A stretch of 37,485 nucleotides of DNA from Actinoplanes aureus (GCF_015704865.1 NZ_JADQTO010000050.1:1-37485), one strand, 5' to 3'; counted from the first letter of the stretch, positions 7,842 to 16,432 are shown. A program made the numbers and translations. Notes: generated from the sequence alone by a model not told the origin.

Positions 7842-9146
7842 TCACCAGCCCCGGATCGTGTCGGGATTGAAGCCGGCGGCCACGAGCTCGTCGAGCGTGT
7901 CGGAGCGCAGCATCGCCGACGGCACGGCCCGCCGGTCGGGACCCGGTCGGAATACCTCGTTGGAGATGACCTCACCACCCTCGGCGTGAACGACCTCCCG
8001 GATCGAGGAGACGACCCGCCTGCCGTCGGTGGACCAGGCCAGGTGGACCACGAAGTGCACGGCGCCACCGATCAGCGGCGCGGTGGACTCGAACGGCAAC
8101 CGTTCGGCGGACTGGGCGGCGTAGGTCATCAGCCGGGTGAAGGCCTGTTTCGATGAGGAGGCGTGGATGGTCGCCAGGCTGCCGTCGTTGCCCTGGCTCA
8201 TGCAGTTGAGAAGCGGGACGACCTCACCGCCGCGGGCCTCGCCGAGGATGACCCGGTCCGGCGACATCCGCAGCGCCCACCGGACCAGCTCGGCCAGGTC
8301 GATCCCGCCCTCGCCCTCGACGTTGGGTTCGCGGGCCTGCAGCGCCACACAATCGGGATGGTCCGGGTCCTCATCCAGGGCCAGCTCGTCGGTGTCCTCA
8401 ATGGTGATCAGCCGCTCCTGCGGGGGAATGGCCTTGGCCATCGCCCGCAGGAAGGTGGTCTTACCAGTGTCAGTGCCGCCGCAAATGATCACGTTACGGC
8501 GGGCCAGGACCATCGCGGTCAGCAGATCCCGCAGCCCGGCGTCCATTGCGCCGTAGTCAATCGCGAGTTCGTCGAGGTTGGTGCGTAGCAACGTGTGCTT
8601 GCGGATCGATATCGACGGCTCCCGCGACAGCATGGTCGCGAACAGGCGGGACCCGTCGGGCAGCCGGACCGAGACGCGCGGTACGCCACGGTCGAAGCGG
8701 CGTTCGTCGGCGCCGGCGCGGGCGGCGATGTCGCGGATCAGCGCGATCAGCTCGTCGGCGTCTCTGGTGATCGCCGGCATCCGGGTCTTCGTGCCGTCGG
8801 CGCGTTTGACCCACACGATGCCGCCATTGATCGCAATGTTCGTGATCGCCGGGTCGGCCAGCAGCGGCTGCAACGGGCCCATACCGGTCAGCGCATCGCG
8901 GACCGCCTTGGCCACCACCGTCTCCACCGGCGGATCCAGTGGCATGTCACCCGCGGCGAGCCGGCCACGGGCGTGCGCGTCCAACGCGGCACCGACCAGG
9001 TCAGCGACCCGCTGGTCGCGCTCCCGGCCGGTCAGCCGCGCACCGGACGCCGCGAGCTGGGACGCGACCTGCGCCCGTAGCTCGTCGATCAGCGACTGAT
9101 GAACCTGCGGCTGCCACCCAGCGCGCGGTTGCCCGAGCATCGTCAT
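7842..9146 (-). CDS. tadA: TadA/CpaF-type pilus assembly ATPase
   Basis: This 434-residue secretion ATPase has a Walker A motif GGTDTGKT at residues 223-230, an Asp box around 245-255 (RLITIEDTDEL), a Walker B region near 299-305 (VILGEARGGE) and a His box near 320-330 (GNDGSLATIHASSS). The N-terminal domain (about 80-200) is the usual CpaF cap. All catalytic elements look intact. It should power pilus subunit movement through the TadB/TadC platform. ATG 9146 overlaps the stop of the TadZ-like gene (ATGA). Confidence 0.95.
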   Translation of the reverse strand: MTMLGQPRAGWQPQVHQSLIDELRAQVASQLAASGARLTGRERDQRVADLVGAALDAHARGRLAAGDMPLDPPVETVVAKAVRDALTGMGPLQPLLADPAITNIAINGGIVWVKRADGTKTRMPAITRDADELIALIRDIAARAGADERRFDRGVPRVSVRLPDGSRLFATMLSREPSISIRKHTLLRTNLDELAIDYGAMDAGLRDLLTAMVLARRNVIICGGTDTGKTTFLRAMAKAIPPQERLITIEDTDELALDEDPDHPDCVALQAREPNVEGEGGIDLAELVRWALRMSPDRVILGEARGGEVVPLLNCMSQGNDGSLATIHASSSKQAFTRLMTYAAQSAERLPFESTAPLIGGAVHFVVHLAWSTDGRRVVSSIREVVHAEGGEVISNEVFRPGPDRRAVPSAMLRSDTLDELVAAGFNPDTIRGW

Positions 9147-9907
9147 GACCGCACCTCCACCGGCACGAGCCGATCAACAGCGGCGTCGGGCAAGATCGAC
9201 GCCGGCTGCGCGGTGGTCAACGTGATAGCCATGTCCCGCATCGCACGGGCGAGTCTCAATCGCCGCCAGTTCGGCACCTGCAACCGCCCGGCCAGCGCAC
9301 CACCCACCAACCGGCTGGGCGGCGACTCACCCAGCACCGGCACGCCCAGCGCCCGACTCAGCTCGGCCGCGCCGTAGCCGTCGTCACCTGCACGGACCAG
9401 CCACAACCTGCCGGACAACTCGGGACGCAGCCACTCCAGGCGCGCTTGGACCTGCAACGCGTCGGCCAAATGCCCACCGGCAACGACCAGCACATGATCC
9501 GCCGCTGCGGCCAACCGCACCCCGGCGCTACCCCGGGTCAGCCGGCCCAGATCGACGATCACGGCGCGCACATCGGCGGTACGGCGCAGCACCTCGGCGC
9601 CGCTGTAGACCAGCGTCTGCACCGCCGCGGCAGCCGCGTCACCCGGCGGCGCCAGCACCACCCGCGCGCCCACGCTCACCGATTGCGTGTGGTCATCGAA
9701 GCTGACCGGTCCACTGCCGGGCCGGGAGGCAGCCGCCAGGCTCGTCAATCCCGGTTCGGGGTGATGCCCGAACCGGGCGGCCAGATCCCCGCCCTCGGGG
9801 TCACACTCCAACAGCACCGCGCCCTCCTCCGGCCACAACGCCGCCAGACCGAGACCCAGCGTGGTGACACCCGGAGCGCCCTTGACCGAGCAGACAGCGA
9901 TCAACAC
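9143..9907 (-). CDS. TadZ/CpaE-like MinD-family ATPase
   Basis: This 254-residue ParA/MinD-type protein has a deviant Walker A SVKGAPGVTT at residues 7-16, with Ala in place of the usual second Gly. It has LLECDPEGGDLAARFG at about 33-48 and VIVDLGRLTRGSAGV in the region where the switch motif is expected. TadZ/CpaE proteins place the Tad machine in the cell and often have changed or weak ATPase motifs. The start is taken as GTG 9907, eight bases after the cpaB-like stop. Whether it hydrolyses ATP is uncertain. Confidence 0.85.
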   Translation of the reverse strand: MLIAVCSVKGAPGVTTLGLGLAALWPEEGAVLLECDPEGGDLAARFGHHPEPGLTSLAAASRPGSGPVSFDDHTQSVSVGARVVLAPPGDAAAAAVQTLVYSGAEVLRRTADVRAVIVDLGRLTRGSAGVRLAAAADHVLVVAGGHLADALQVQARLEWLRPELSGRLWLVRAGDDGYGAAELSRALGVPVLGESPPSRLVGGALAGRLQVPNWRRLRLARAMRDMAITLTTAQPASILPDAAVDRLVPVEVRS

Positions 9908-9914
9908 GAGCCGA

Positions 9915-10601
9915 TCACCGCCCCGCGCCGAGCTGGATCAGTGACGGCTCGCCCACCGTTGAGGCGACCTTCGTGGCGTCGGCACTGGCCAACAGCAGCG
10001 AGACCACCTGCTGCCCCGACTGATCGGCCGCCTGCTCCACCGACACCACCGTCGCCTTGGCGTGCACGACCGGCCCCGCACTCGTTGCAACGCCGCCGGC
10101 CGCACCGGCAGTCGGCACGATCAGCACCGTCACCTTGGTACCGGCCGCCAGGCCGCTCGGGGCGTGACCGGGCTTGACCCCCAGGGCGATCACTGCCTGC
10201 CCGGCCGCCGGAAACACCACCTCACCCAGCAGACCCTCGTGCAGCAACGTGCCAGCGGCCACCGGCATCGACGCCGTCCTGCCGGCCACCGTCGTACGCT
10301 GCGCCTCCGGCACGGTCGCCACCCCGGCCTCGGCGGCGATGCGCACCACGGTCAAGTCAGCGTCGGTGATCGTCTGCCCTGCGGCGATGTCGCGTGCGAC
10401 GGCCAGCACCGGCACCCGAGTGTCCACCCGGTTGGCCACAATCGCGCCGGCCAAGGCGAGGCCCAGGATCAGCACCGCGCCCAGCAGGACACGGGGAACG
10501 CTGATCCGGCGCCGGATGACCGGTCCTGCTGGTGCACCGTTCACAGGCAAGCCGGTACTGCCGCTCGGACGCCGGGCGTCGAGCGTTGCGGAGGAAGACA
10601 T
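9915..10601 (-). CDS. CpaB/RcpC-like SAF-domain pilus protein
   Basis: This 228-residue protein has a single membrane helix at about residues 33-57 (RVLLGAVLILGLALAGAIV), then a SAF domain at about 65-130 (VLAVARDIAAGQTITDADLTVVRI), then an exported RcpC-like part. Such proteins in Tad loci act in pilus biogenesis outside the cell membrane. ATG 10601 follows GGGGA at a good distance. Its stop is followed eight bases later by the TadZ-like start, so the two are in one operon. Confidence 0.87.
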   Translation of the reverse strand: MSSSATLDARRPSGSTGLPVNGAPAGPVIRRRISVPRVLLGAVLILGLALAGAIVANRVDTRVPVLAVARDIAAGQTITDADLTVVRIAAEAGVATVPEAQRTTVAGRTASMPVAAGTLLHEGLLGEVVFPAAGQAVIALGVKPGHAPSGLAAGTKVTVLIVPTAGAAGGVATSAGPVVHAKATVVSVEQAADQSGQQVVSLLLASADATKVASTVGEPSLIQLGAGR

Positions 10602-10603
10602 GG

Positions 10604-11467
10604 TTATCCCCGTGTCGTCGTATTGAGCCCTTGAGATTCGGTCACGGTCAGCGTGCGCGTCGAAGCCGTCGTCAGGTCCGGAACCGCGCCCGTCTGCCCG
10701 CCGCCAGCCCAGGTGACCTGCCAGGTGACGGTGACGGTCACCGTGAACGAGCCGGCCTTGGTGTAGGTATGGCCGCAGGTGGGTGACTGGTCATCCGGAT
10801 CGCGGTCCGGAGTCCAGACGGTGCCGCGGCCGACACAAGCCACGTTCTTCGAATCGTCGCCGGGGGAGAGCACCAGCTTTGTCGGCTTCGCGGTGGCCGT
10901 TACCGACAGACCGGGAACGGAAGCCGTCGCCGACTGCGCCGCCCACGACGAGTCATCCAGCCACACCCACGTCGGGAACCATGTCAACTGCTTGGCCGGC
11001 GACTCCGGGTTGACCCTGATGCCCGGCCTCGGCAACGACAGGCCCGCAACCGCTTGCCGCGCCAGCACAGCCGGATCCACCGTCGGCCCCGGCCCATCGA
11101 TCCACATCGGGAAACTGACCTGCGTACCGCCAGGACCCTCCCCAATAACAAAGCAGATTTCGATGTACCAGCCACCGTCCTTGGCGGTCTTGCCCGCCGG
11201 CGGCGGTTTGCCTTCGACTGGCTGGTAGGTGCAGTGGTCGTCGTCGCCTTCGTCACCCGATCCGGAGCCGTCGTCGGATCCTTGGCCCGAATCGTCGCCC
11301 CGACCGCCGCCGCTGCCGGGCCCACCGACCGTCACGTTACAAATGGGAGCCGTCGGTGTTTTGGTGCAATTGACTGGCTTGAGGCTGTCCGCATGTGCCG
11401 GCGTACCCAAGGCAGCAAGGAGGAAGAGAGCTGCTGAGAGCGTGCGTGCGTAGCGAGCACTCAGCAT
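10604..11467 (-). CDS. Secreted Gly/Asp-rich protein of the Tad operon
   Basis: This 287-residue exported protein has signal peptide MLSARYARTLSAALFLLAA ending near AHA. A low-complexity linker of Gly, Asp and Ser (about residues 45-75) follows, then a Cys-bearing domain, and a C-terminal beta-sandwich-like part with TKAGSFTVTVTVTWQVTW, which looks PKD-like. ATG 11467 is preceded by GAGGTGG and overlaps the stop of the upstream lipoprotein gene; an upstream start would add an unlikely hydrophilic leader. No family is recognised with certainty. Its place at the operon head suggests a surface role in or near the pilus. Confidence 0.8.
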   Translation of the reverse strand: MLSARYARTLSAALFLLAALGTPAHADSLKPVNCTKTPTAPICNVTVGGPGSGGGRGDDSGQGSDDGSGSGDEGDDDHCTYQPVEGKPPPAGKTAKDGGWYIEICFVIGEGPGGTQVSFPMWIDGPGPTVDPAVLARQAVAGLSLPRPGIRVNPESPAKQLTWFPTWVWLDDSSWAAQSATASVPGLSVTATAKPTKLVLSPGDDSKNVACVGRGTVWTPDRDPDDQSPTCGHTYTKAGSFTVTVTVTWQVTWAGGGQTGAVPDLTTASTRTLTVTESQGLNTTTRG

Positions 11468-12141
11468 GTTCCCACCTCTAGAACCCCGAAGCTGCTTACT
11501 TTCCAGCCGCTGGGCTGCCATCGGACGCTCGCTTCCGCGCGGCGCTTCCCGCCGGGTGAGTCGCTGTAGGGCGGTCCAGGCGATGCACGAACGATCTGCG
11601 AACCGCTGCTGTCGAGACAGTCGGTGATCTGAACCTCGGTCGGCGCGTCCACCGGTGCAGCAGAAGTTACCTCGGGGGACACGACGACACCGCCGGTGCC
11701 CTTGAGCCCGCCGTCCTTCGTTTCCTGCACACCTTCGGTCAGGACATCCAAGGCTTCACCGTCGGCGTAGCGGGCCAGATCCGGGTACGCAGGGTCTGGT
11801 ATAGCCAAGGCGGCCGTGTACGCCTGCCACATCCCGCGATAGGCGGCGATCGCGTCGCGGCCGGCCGTGGTGGCGTCCGGGATGGTCGCCGCTGAGGGCT
11901 TCGACTGCGATGCGGAAGGAACGGTTGGGTCGGGGCTCGCCTCGGAGGTGCATCCGACCGCAGCGATGCCGACGAGGAAGCCGAGCGACGCCAAGCGAAT
12001 TCTGGCAAGGATTCGGCGTGCAAGCGATCGCTCAGCATGCCGGTGCCACTTACTACGGACATCACCTCTTGCTACGCCGTGCGACAGGGCCAGCTCGGCT
12101 GTGCCGTGTGAATCCGTGGTCCGCGAGCTCCTGCGGCTCAT
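11461..12141 (-). CDS. Lipoprotein, first gene of the Tad operon
   Basis: This protein of about 226 residues has a hydrophobic segment SLGFLVGIAAVGC whose Cys fits a lipobox, followed by a Ser/Thr/Pro linker and a globular part (about residues 90-225) with WQAYTAALAIPDP and a final Cys. ATG 12141 lies five bases after AGGAG; a GTG at 12147 is possible. The stretch before the lipobox is unusually long (about 50 residues, basic), so a later, unseen start is possible. It overlaps the next gene (ATG of the secreted protein inside its end), so the two are probably co-translated. No family recognised. Confidence 0.72.
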   Translation of the reverse strand: MSRRSSRTTDSHGTAELALSHGVARGDVRSKWHRHAERSLARRILARIRLASLGFLVGIAAVGCTSEASPDPTVPSASQSKPSAATIPDATTAGRDAIAAYRGMWQAYTAALAIPDPAYPDLARYADGEALDVLTEGVQETKDGGLKGTGGVVVSPEVTSAAPVDAPTEVQITDCLDSSGSQIVRASPGPPYSDSPGGKRRAEASVRWQPSGWKVSSFGVLEVGTC

Positions 12142-12583
12142 CCGCACTCCTCTGCTCCGGCGTGGGCACCCACCGTCTAGTGACCTTGTTCGATCGGTGC
12201 CCGATCTGGTCTACCGCAAGCGGAGCGCTGGCGCTACGGCGTCAACAATGCGCCGCCGTGGTTGCGTTGTTCTGAATGCGTCGTAGCAGCGATGTATTCG
12301 CCGTGTGCTGCATCGATCCGCGGCCAAGCGATCTTGACTGGCCCGCACCCGGACGTGGTGGCTCCTGGGCGCGTTGTTGCTCGCAGATCGGACGATCTTG
12401 GCTAGGGGGCGACGTGAAAGTCGGAGGAGGAAGACAACACGCTTTCATGTTTCGCATCGAGCGCCTTGACTTTTGCTGACCATATCCGGCTGAATGGATC
12501 TTCCGTTGCGCTTTGTAGTTGACCCGTGACCGGCGCGTACTGGCGGTCGGCGGGGTCTTGGTACGGGGGATGGGGTAGCTGCG
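12142..12583. other. Divergent intergenic region between the Tad operon and the methyltransferase gene
   Basis: About 440 bases with no convincing gene. It must contain the promoters for the minus-strand Tad operon and the plus-strand methyltransferase gene. TTGACT at 12466-12471 and TTGACC at 12519-12524 look like -35 boxes, but no good -10 box follows at the right distance. No tRNA, riboswitch or strong inverted repeat was seen. Confidence 0.5.
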
Positions 12584-13810
12584 TTGAGCGATCTACGCCC
12601 GGAGGTCATCAGGGAGATCTTGACCCATGTTTGGCGACCACCCATCTTGTGTGCGTTGTCGCAAGGGCCCCAGCGGTACGTCGCCATCCGGGCCAAGTTG
12701 GTGGAGGCGAGCGGGCAGACGCCAGGTGACGGCTATCTGAGTACGGAACTGCGCGATCTGCGGCGCCTTGGTCTGATCGAACAACGCGATCTGCCGGAAA
12801 CCCGGCGACGTGCCTGGGCGCTGACCGATCTCGGGCGCACCGCTGTTGCCGCTATTGATCAACTCAGCGACTCCGGATCTACGCCGCCGCCAAAAAGCAC
12901 GTTGAGTGACGCGGAGACGGCCCAGGGCCCGGCCGTGGCCGCCCGGCGTAAGGACACGGACAGCGATCGAAGCACGAGTAGGAGGCGGCAAGTGCCTGAA
13001 GAGCAGGCACCGGGCTCAATCAACTCGTCAGTGCCTCATCCCGCGCGTCGTTACAACTACTGGCTGGGCGGTAAGGACAACTTTCAGGCGGATCGCGATG
13101 CAGGCGAGGCCATTGCTGCCGTGTTCCCGCACATCCGGACCGCAGCGAGAGAGAACCGGGCCTTCCTGCAGCGGGCGGTGCGGTGGCTTACGGCGGAAGC
13201 CGGCATCCGTCAATTCCTGGACATCGGTACCGGACTGCCCACCGCGGACAACGTCCACGAGGTCGCCCAGCGCATCGCCCCGCAATCTCGGGTCGTCTAC
13301 GTAGACAACGATCCCCTGGTCCTCGCACACGCCCGTGCCCTGCTGAACAGCTCCGAGCAAGGCGCCACCGCATACATCGAGGCGGACGTACGCAACCCCG
13401 AAAGCATCCTCGACGATCCGGCCGTCCGCGACACGCTCGACATGTCTCAGCCGTTGGCGCTTCTGATGGTGGCACTGCTGCACTTCATCCCGGACGACGA
13501 CGACCCGTACGCCATCGTGAAGCGTCTTGTCAGCGCCTTGCCGGCCGGCAGCTACCTCGTGCTCTCGCACGTCACCTATGACCCACTCGATCCAGACACG
13601 ATCGCGCGGCTCGACGCCGCGAACCAGAACAGCGGCCCGCCGTTCCGCCCTCGCACAGAAGCCGAAGTGGCACGGTTTTTCGAAGGCCTGCACCTGATCG
13701 ATCCGGGAATCGTGTCGCTATCGGACTGGCGCGCCGATCCCGGACCTCGGCCCACCGCGGCCGAGGCGGCCGGGTACGGGGCTACCGCCCGAATCGGGAC
13801 GCTCCCATAG
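12584..13810 (+). CDS. Fusion of a winged-helix (HxlR-like) domain and a SAM-dependent methyltransferase
   Basis: This 408-residue protein has two parts. Residues 1-95 look like a winged helix of the HxlR type (VWRPPILCALSQGP, then LSTELRDLRRLGLIEQRDLP and LTDLGRTA). A polar linker follows, then residues 148-408 match the actinobacterial Methyltransf_19 (DUF574) family: HPARRYNYWLGGKDNF, motif I FLDIGTGLPT at 211-220, VVYVDNDPLVLAHARALL and LSHVTYD. The substrate is unknown for this family. The start is TTG 12584; upstream codons in frame give no better start. It is divergent from the Tad operon, so it may share a control region. The N-terminal domain suggests a regulator-enzyme fusion. Confidence 0.85.
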   Translation: MSDLRPEVIREILTHVWRPPILCALSQGPQRYVAIRAKLVEASGQTPGDGYLSTELRDLRRLGLIEQRDLPETRRRAWALTDLGRTAVAAIDQLSDSGSTPPPKSTLSDAETAQGPAVAARRKDTDSDRSTSRRRQVPEEQAPGSINSSVPHPARRYNYWLGGKDNFQADRDAGEAIAAVFPHIRTAARENRAFLQRAVRWLTAEAGIRQFLDIGTGLPTADNVHEVAQRIAPQSRVVYVDNDPLVLAHARALLNSSEQGATAYIEADVRNPESILDDPAVRDTLDMSQPLALLMVALLHFIPDDDDPYAIVKRLVSALPAGSYLVLSHVTYDPLDPDTIARLDAANQNSGPPFRPRTEAEVARFFEGLHLIDPGIVSLSDWRADPGPRPTAAEAAGYGATARIGTLP

Positions 13811-13906
13811 CGTGCAACCCCGACATCAGGTCATCGGCGAACCTGCATGCCGCAAAGCCGTCCGACCGAGTGCGGAAGCCACCATGTCGCCGGTGCAAGG
13901 GCGGCG

Positions 13907-14662
13907 ATGACCATGACAGCGAGCGTTGCGCTGATCGTAAGTGTTGCAGCGTGCAACACCGTATTCGCGGGCCTGTGGCCACGAGTGGCGTGCCGGTTCG
14001 CAGCGGACGACCCACCGTCGCGCGCGGGTTGCCCCGAATGCCACCGGCTGTTTGCCGCCGGCTGGCGCGGCTGGGTCCGGTTGGGCAGACCCTGCCGGCT
14101 TTGCCGTGCCGGAACCCACACCTTGTGGGCGGCATCCGTGTGCGCAGGCGCTGCAACGGCGGCTCTGACATGGCGGCTACCCCATGCCGAGGCCGGGCAG
14201 ACCGCCCTGCTCGTGATGTGGCTGCTCGTCGTGCAGGCCAGTACGTTGCTCTCCTTGATCGACGTCGCGGCACGCCGGCTGCCGATGAGGATCGTCCGCG
14301 TCGTTGGCCTGGTAGTAGCACTCGGCGCATCTGCGGCTGCGCTACTGGCCGGCCAACCTATGCTGTTGCTGGCCGCGTTGCTGGGCGCCATCGGTCTGGG
14401 CGGGTTCTATCTGCTAATCGCCCTATCCCTGCCGGGTAAGATCGGTTGGGGTGACGTTCGTCTGGCGGCTGTCCTCGGAGCCGCGCTGGGGACCATCGAC
14501 GGGAACGCCTTAGTGCTCGGCCTGGTACTGGCCTACGTGCTCGTATTCCCGTTCGCCCTCATCTTGCGCAGACGACCAACCAGCGAGGCGTCCGCCGAGG
14601 TTCCGTTCGGACCCTTTCTCGCGAGCGGGGCCATCATCGCGGCAATAGTGGCGGGCGGATAG
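13907..14662 (+). CDS. Prepilin peptidase, A24 family (TadV/CpaA-type role)
   Basis: This 251-residue polytopic membrane protein has the two catalytic Asp of A24 peptidases, at about residue 119 (SLIDVAARRLP) and residue 183 (IGWGDVRLA). Near the N-terminus are two CxxC pairs (CPEC at 42-45 and CRLC at 63-66), as in PilD-type bifunctional enzymes where this zone goes with N-methylation. The C-terminus has PFGPFLASGA, usual for the family. ATG 13907 is chosen because the first helix begins right after it; an upstream start at 13847 adds a polar leader. It should cut the Gly-terminated leaders of the Flp-like pilin and the TadE/TadG-like proteins at 4589-6100, although it is separated from that operon. 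Confidence 0.88.
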   Translation: MTMTASVALIVSVAACNTVFAGLWPRVACRFAADDPPSRAGCPECHRLFAAGWRGWVRLGRPCRLCRAGTHTLWAASVCAGAATAALTWRLPHAEAGQTALLVMWLLVVQASTLLSLIDVAARRLPMRIVRVVGLVVALGASAAALLAGQPMLLLAALLGAIGLGGFYLLIALSLPGKIGWGDVRLAAVLGAALGTIDGNALVLGLVLAYVLVFPFALILRRRPTSEASAEVPFGPFLASGAIIAAIVAGG

Positions 14663-14820
14663 ATCAGTATTGCGCGACGACGCACCGCGAGGGCATCCGG
14701 CGTTCGTCGCCAGCGCCCCGCGTTGACCAGGGTGCCTAGGACCGGACCAGCTCGCCGACCTGCTCAACCTGGAAGTCGACCTGCTGCTAACTCTCTAGTC
14801 GTAAGACTATAGTCATTGGT
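14663..14820. other. Intergenic DNA with a possible gene-end remnant and a promoter
   Basis: A plus-strand frame ending with TAG at about 14796-14798 reads DQLADLLNLEVDLLLTL, which looks like a degraded C-terminus without its upstream part. The AT-rich end of this stretch holds the promoter-like palindrome listed separately. Confidence 0.3.
14805..14814 (+). promoter_or_regulatory. Perfect 10-bp palindrome overlapping a likely -10 box
   Basis: GACTATAGTC is a perfect palindrome and contains TATAGT (14808-14813), a good actinobacterial -10 hexamer. Transcription would start close to the TTG 14821 or GTG 14827 codons of the following gene, so a leaderless message is possible. The palindrome could bind a dimeric repressor, perhaps the HTH protein itself. 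This is inference. Confidence 0.4.
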
Positions 14821-15055
14821 TTGGCAGTGAAGTCGATCCAACTTATGGGCGCGCACGAGGTTCGGGTCCGGCCGGGCCGGGTGTCCCGGCAGCGGACTTA
14901 CCAGATCACCAGTCGGGCAGACTTCCCGAAGCCGGCGGCGCACTTGTTTCCAAGGCGAGGCCCGGCTGGCCGAGGATGTGGAAGCGTGGATCGAAGGCGC
15001 CGGCGAAACGCGACAAATAGTGACCAAATTTATGAACTGGTTCTCTCTGGTGTAG
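14821..15055 (+). pseudogene. AlpA-like helix-turn-helix DNA-binding protein, broken by one extra base
   Basis: The 5' part reads MGAHEVRV, then GRVSRQRTYQITSRADFPKPAAHLF, a typical small HTH protein of the AlpA/excisionase style. After codon TTT at 14947-14949 the frame goes wrong. If one C at 14950-14951 is dropped, the text continues as QGEARLAEDVEAWIEGAGE, exactly the expected family ending, and reaches TAG at 15053-15055. So this is a single-base insertion or a sequencing error. The start could be TTG 14821, GTG 14827 or ATG 14845. If intact it would be a 70- to 78-residue regulator. Confidence 0.75.
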
Positions 15056-15142
15056 CAGCCTCGCATTTCGCGCACCCTGACTTGTTGCGGGCAGCGCACT
15101 CCCGGGGGAGCCCACGCGGCGACTGGATGATCTGTCCCGATC

Positions 15143-15165
15143 AAAACCATCCCGCTTGGGGACGG
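15143..15165 (-). terminator. Rho-independent-type terminator for the lipoprotein gene
   Basis: On the minus strand, just after the stop at 15168, the RNA can fold as CCGUCCC (15165-15159), a five-base loop and GGGAUGG (15153-15147) with one G-U pair, followed directly by four U (15146-15143). Confidence 0.6.
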
Positions 15166-15167
15166 GC

Positions 15168-15812
15168 TCATCGTCCTTGGAGGCCGGTGAGCACGTCTGT
15201 CATGACAGCAGTGAGGGCGGGAAGCTGGTGCTGGAGTGGCTGAAGTTTGTCGAAGCTCCGACTTGCCTTTTCGCCAGGCATGACTTGGATGAAGACGTAG
15301 GCGTTGCCCGACCGGGCGGCAAGGCGTAGTGAGGGCTCGCGGTAGAGGGCAAATGCCTCATCGGCTAGGCCCGGCACGTCGGCAAAGTCGACACCGCCGC
15401 CCAGCCGGCTCGATGCCGACTTCTCCGATTGGAACCAGGCGGTCGCCTGCATCGCGCCCGTCTCCTGAGCGAAAATCTTGATGCTGGCCACGGCGCTGGG
15501 CGACAGCGTGCCAGCCTCGGAGTATTGACAGGTTGTCTGGTCTAACGCAGCGCCGGGGACTACCTCGCCGAGGAGTTTCTGCTCCCCGGGTGACACATAG
15601 GTGCTGGTCCGCTTGCCGTTCGCGACCAGTTCGTAGGGCGGAGCAGTCAGCGTCGGGCATCCGGAGGAAAACCCTTGCCAGGTCCGTCCCGGCGACTGGC
15701 TAGTAGTCGATAACGGTGCAGCCTGTGGTGCCGTACCTGCACCGTTCGTACAAGCCGCGGTCAGCGTGACGAGCAGCCCGGAGATCACTGCCCACCGCGA
15801 TCTTGAAAGCAC
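15168..15812 (-). CDS. Small exported lipoprotein of unknown function
   Basis: This 214-residue protein starts at GTG 15812, five bases after GGAGG. It has a clear lipoprotein signal, LSRSRWAVISGLLVTLTAAC, with the lipid Cys near residue 22. A Thr/Ser/Pro linker follows, then a globular domain with two Cys (CPTLTAPPYELV near 50 and TTCQYSEAG near 95) that could form a disulphide. The layout resembles DUF3558-like actinobacterial lipoproteins, but I cannot confirm that. An open frame continues upstream to 16154 but is Arg-rich and not protein-like, so it is excluded. It is divergent from the RHS locus. Confidence 0.75.
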   Translation of the reverse strand: MLSRSRWAVISGLLVTLTAACTNGAGTAPQAAPLSTTSQSPGRTWQGFSSGCPTLTAPPYELVANGKRTSTYVSPGEQKLLGEVVPGAALDQTTCQYSEAGTLSPSAVASIKIFAQETGAMQATAWFQSEKSASSRLGGGVDFADVPGLADEAFALYREPSLRLAARSGNAYVFIQVMPGEKASRSFDKLQPLQHQLPALTAVMTDVLTGLQGR

Positions 15813-16432
15813 TTGCGCCTCCGTTTGTCGATTTTGTGCGAGCACCATACGCGAGCAGGTCGTGGATTTGGGACAGCCCTGCCACTCCGGGTTGAGGGCG
15901 GAGGAACGCTCCGCGCACAGCGTCCAGCGGGGACGTCGAAGGACCGATGGCGCAGATCCTCGCGCGCCACGACGTCGCTGACGGTAGTTCAGGGCTGAAG
16001 CCGGCCGAGTGAAGCCGTAGGCGCACCTAGTGTCGACAGCACCGCTCCAACAACGACGATCCTGCGATGGCGGGATCCCGCGATGCGGGTCGCTGATGCC
16101 GGTGTTGTCGCCCTTTCGAAGACGGAGTCCGTCGGGCATGTCAGCGTTCGCCACGTTAAGGCAGGCGAGTCCGTTCTATAGCTTTTGCGACTTTGTTCGA
16201 TCATGATCATCCGCAACCACGGAGGGTGAGAGTTTCATCGGCACCTGGCCCTGTGGGGACACCCTTACCGCGTTGGCTGAGCAGTGCATCTCGGAGGCGT
16301 GAGGCGATTCGGTCGACACTGCGGCCGGTGATGTCGGGCGTTCCGGCGGCACTCTGCAGGGGCTTTACATCGGCGATCTTGCGTCTCTACAGTGCTCGAA
16401 CATTTGGCTCTGCGGATCACGGGGAATCGACG
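15813..16432. other. 620-bp divergent intergenic region upstream of the toxin locus
   Basis: No convincing gene is seen. The region contains the promoter proposed at 16364-16393 and a GATCATGATC palindrome near 16198-16207. The plus frame that runs from 16193 into the next gene is Arg-rich until codon ATG 16433 and is likely untranslated leader. Confidence 0.5.
16364..16393 (+). promoter_or_regulatory. Candidate promoter of the RHS toxin operon
   Basis: TTTACA (16364-16369) and TACAGT (16388-16393) are separated by 18 bases, close to the sigma-70-type consensus. Transcription would start near 16400, about 30 bases before ATG 16433. It is a match by eye only. Confidence 0.35.

Noticed and set aside
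14764..15171. Minus-strand frame over the HTH pseudogene
   Set aside because: The plus-strand reading gives a recognisable HTH after removing one base; the minus frame has no features.
15813..16154. N-terminal extension of the lipoprotein to 16154
   Set aside because: The text is Arg-rich and not protein-like, while GTG 15812 has GGAGG and a perfect signal peptide after it.
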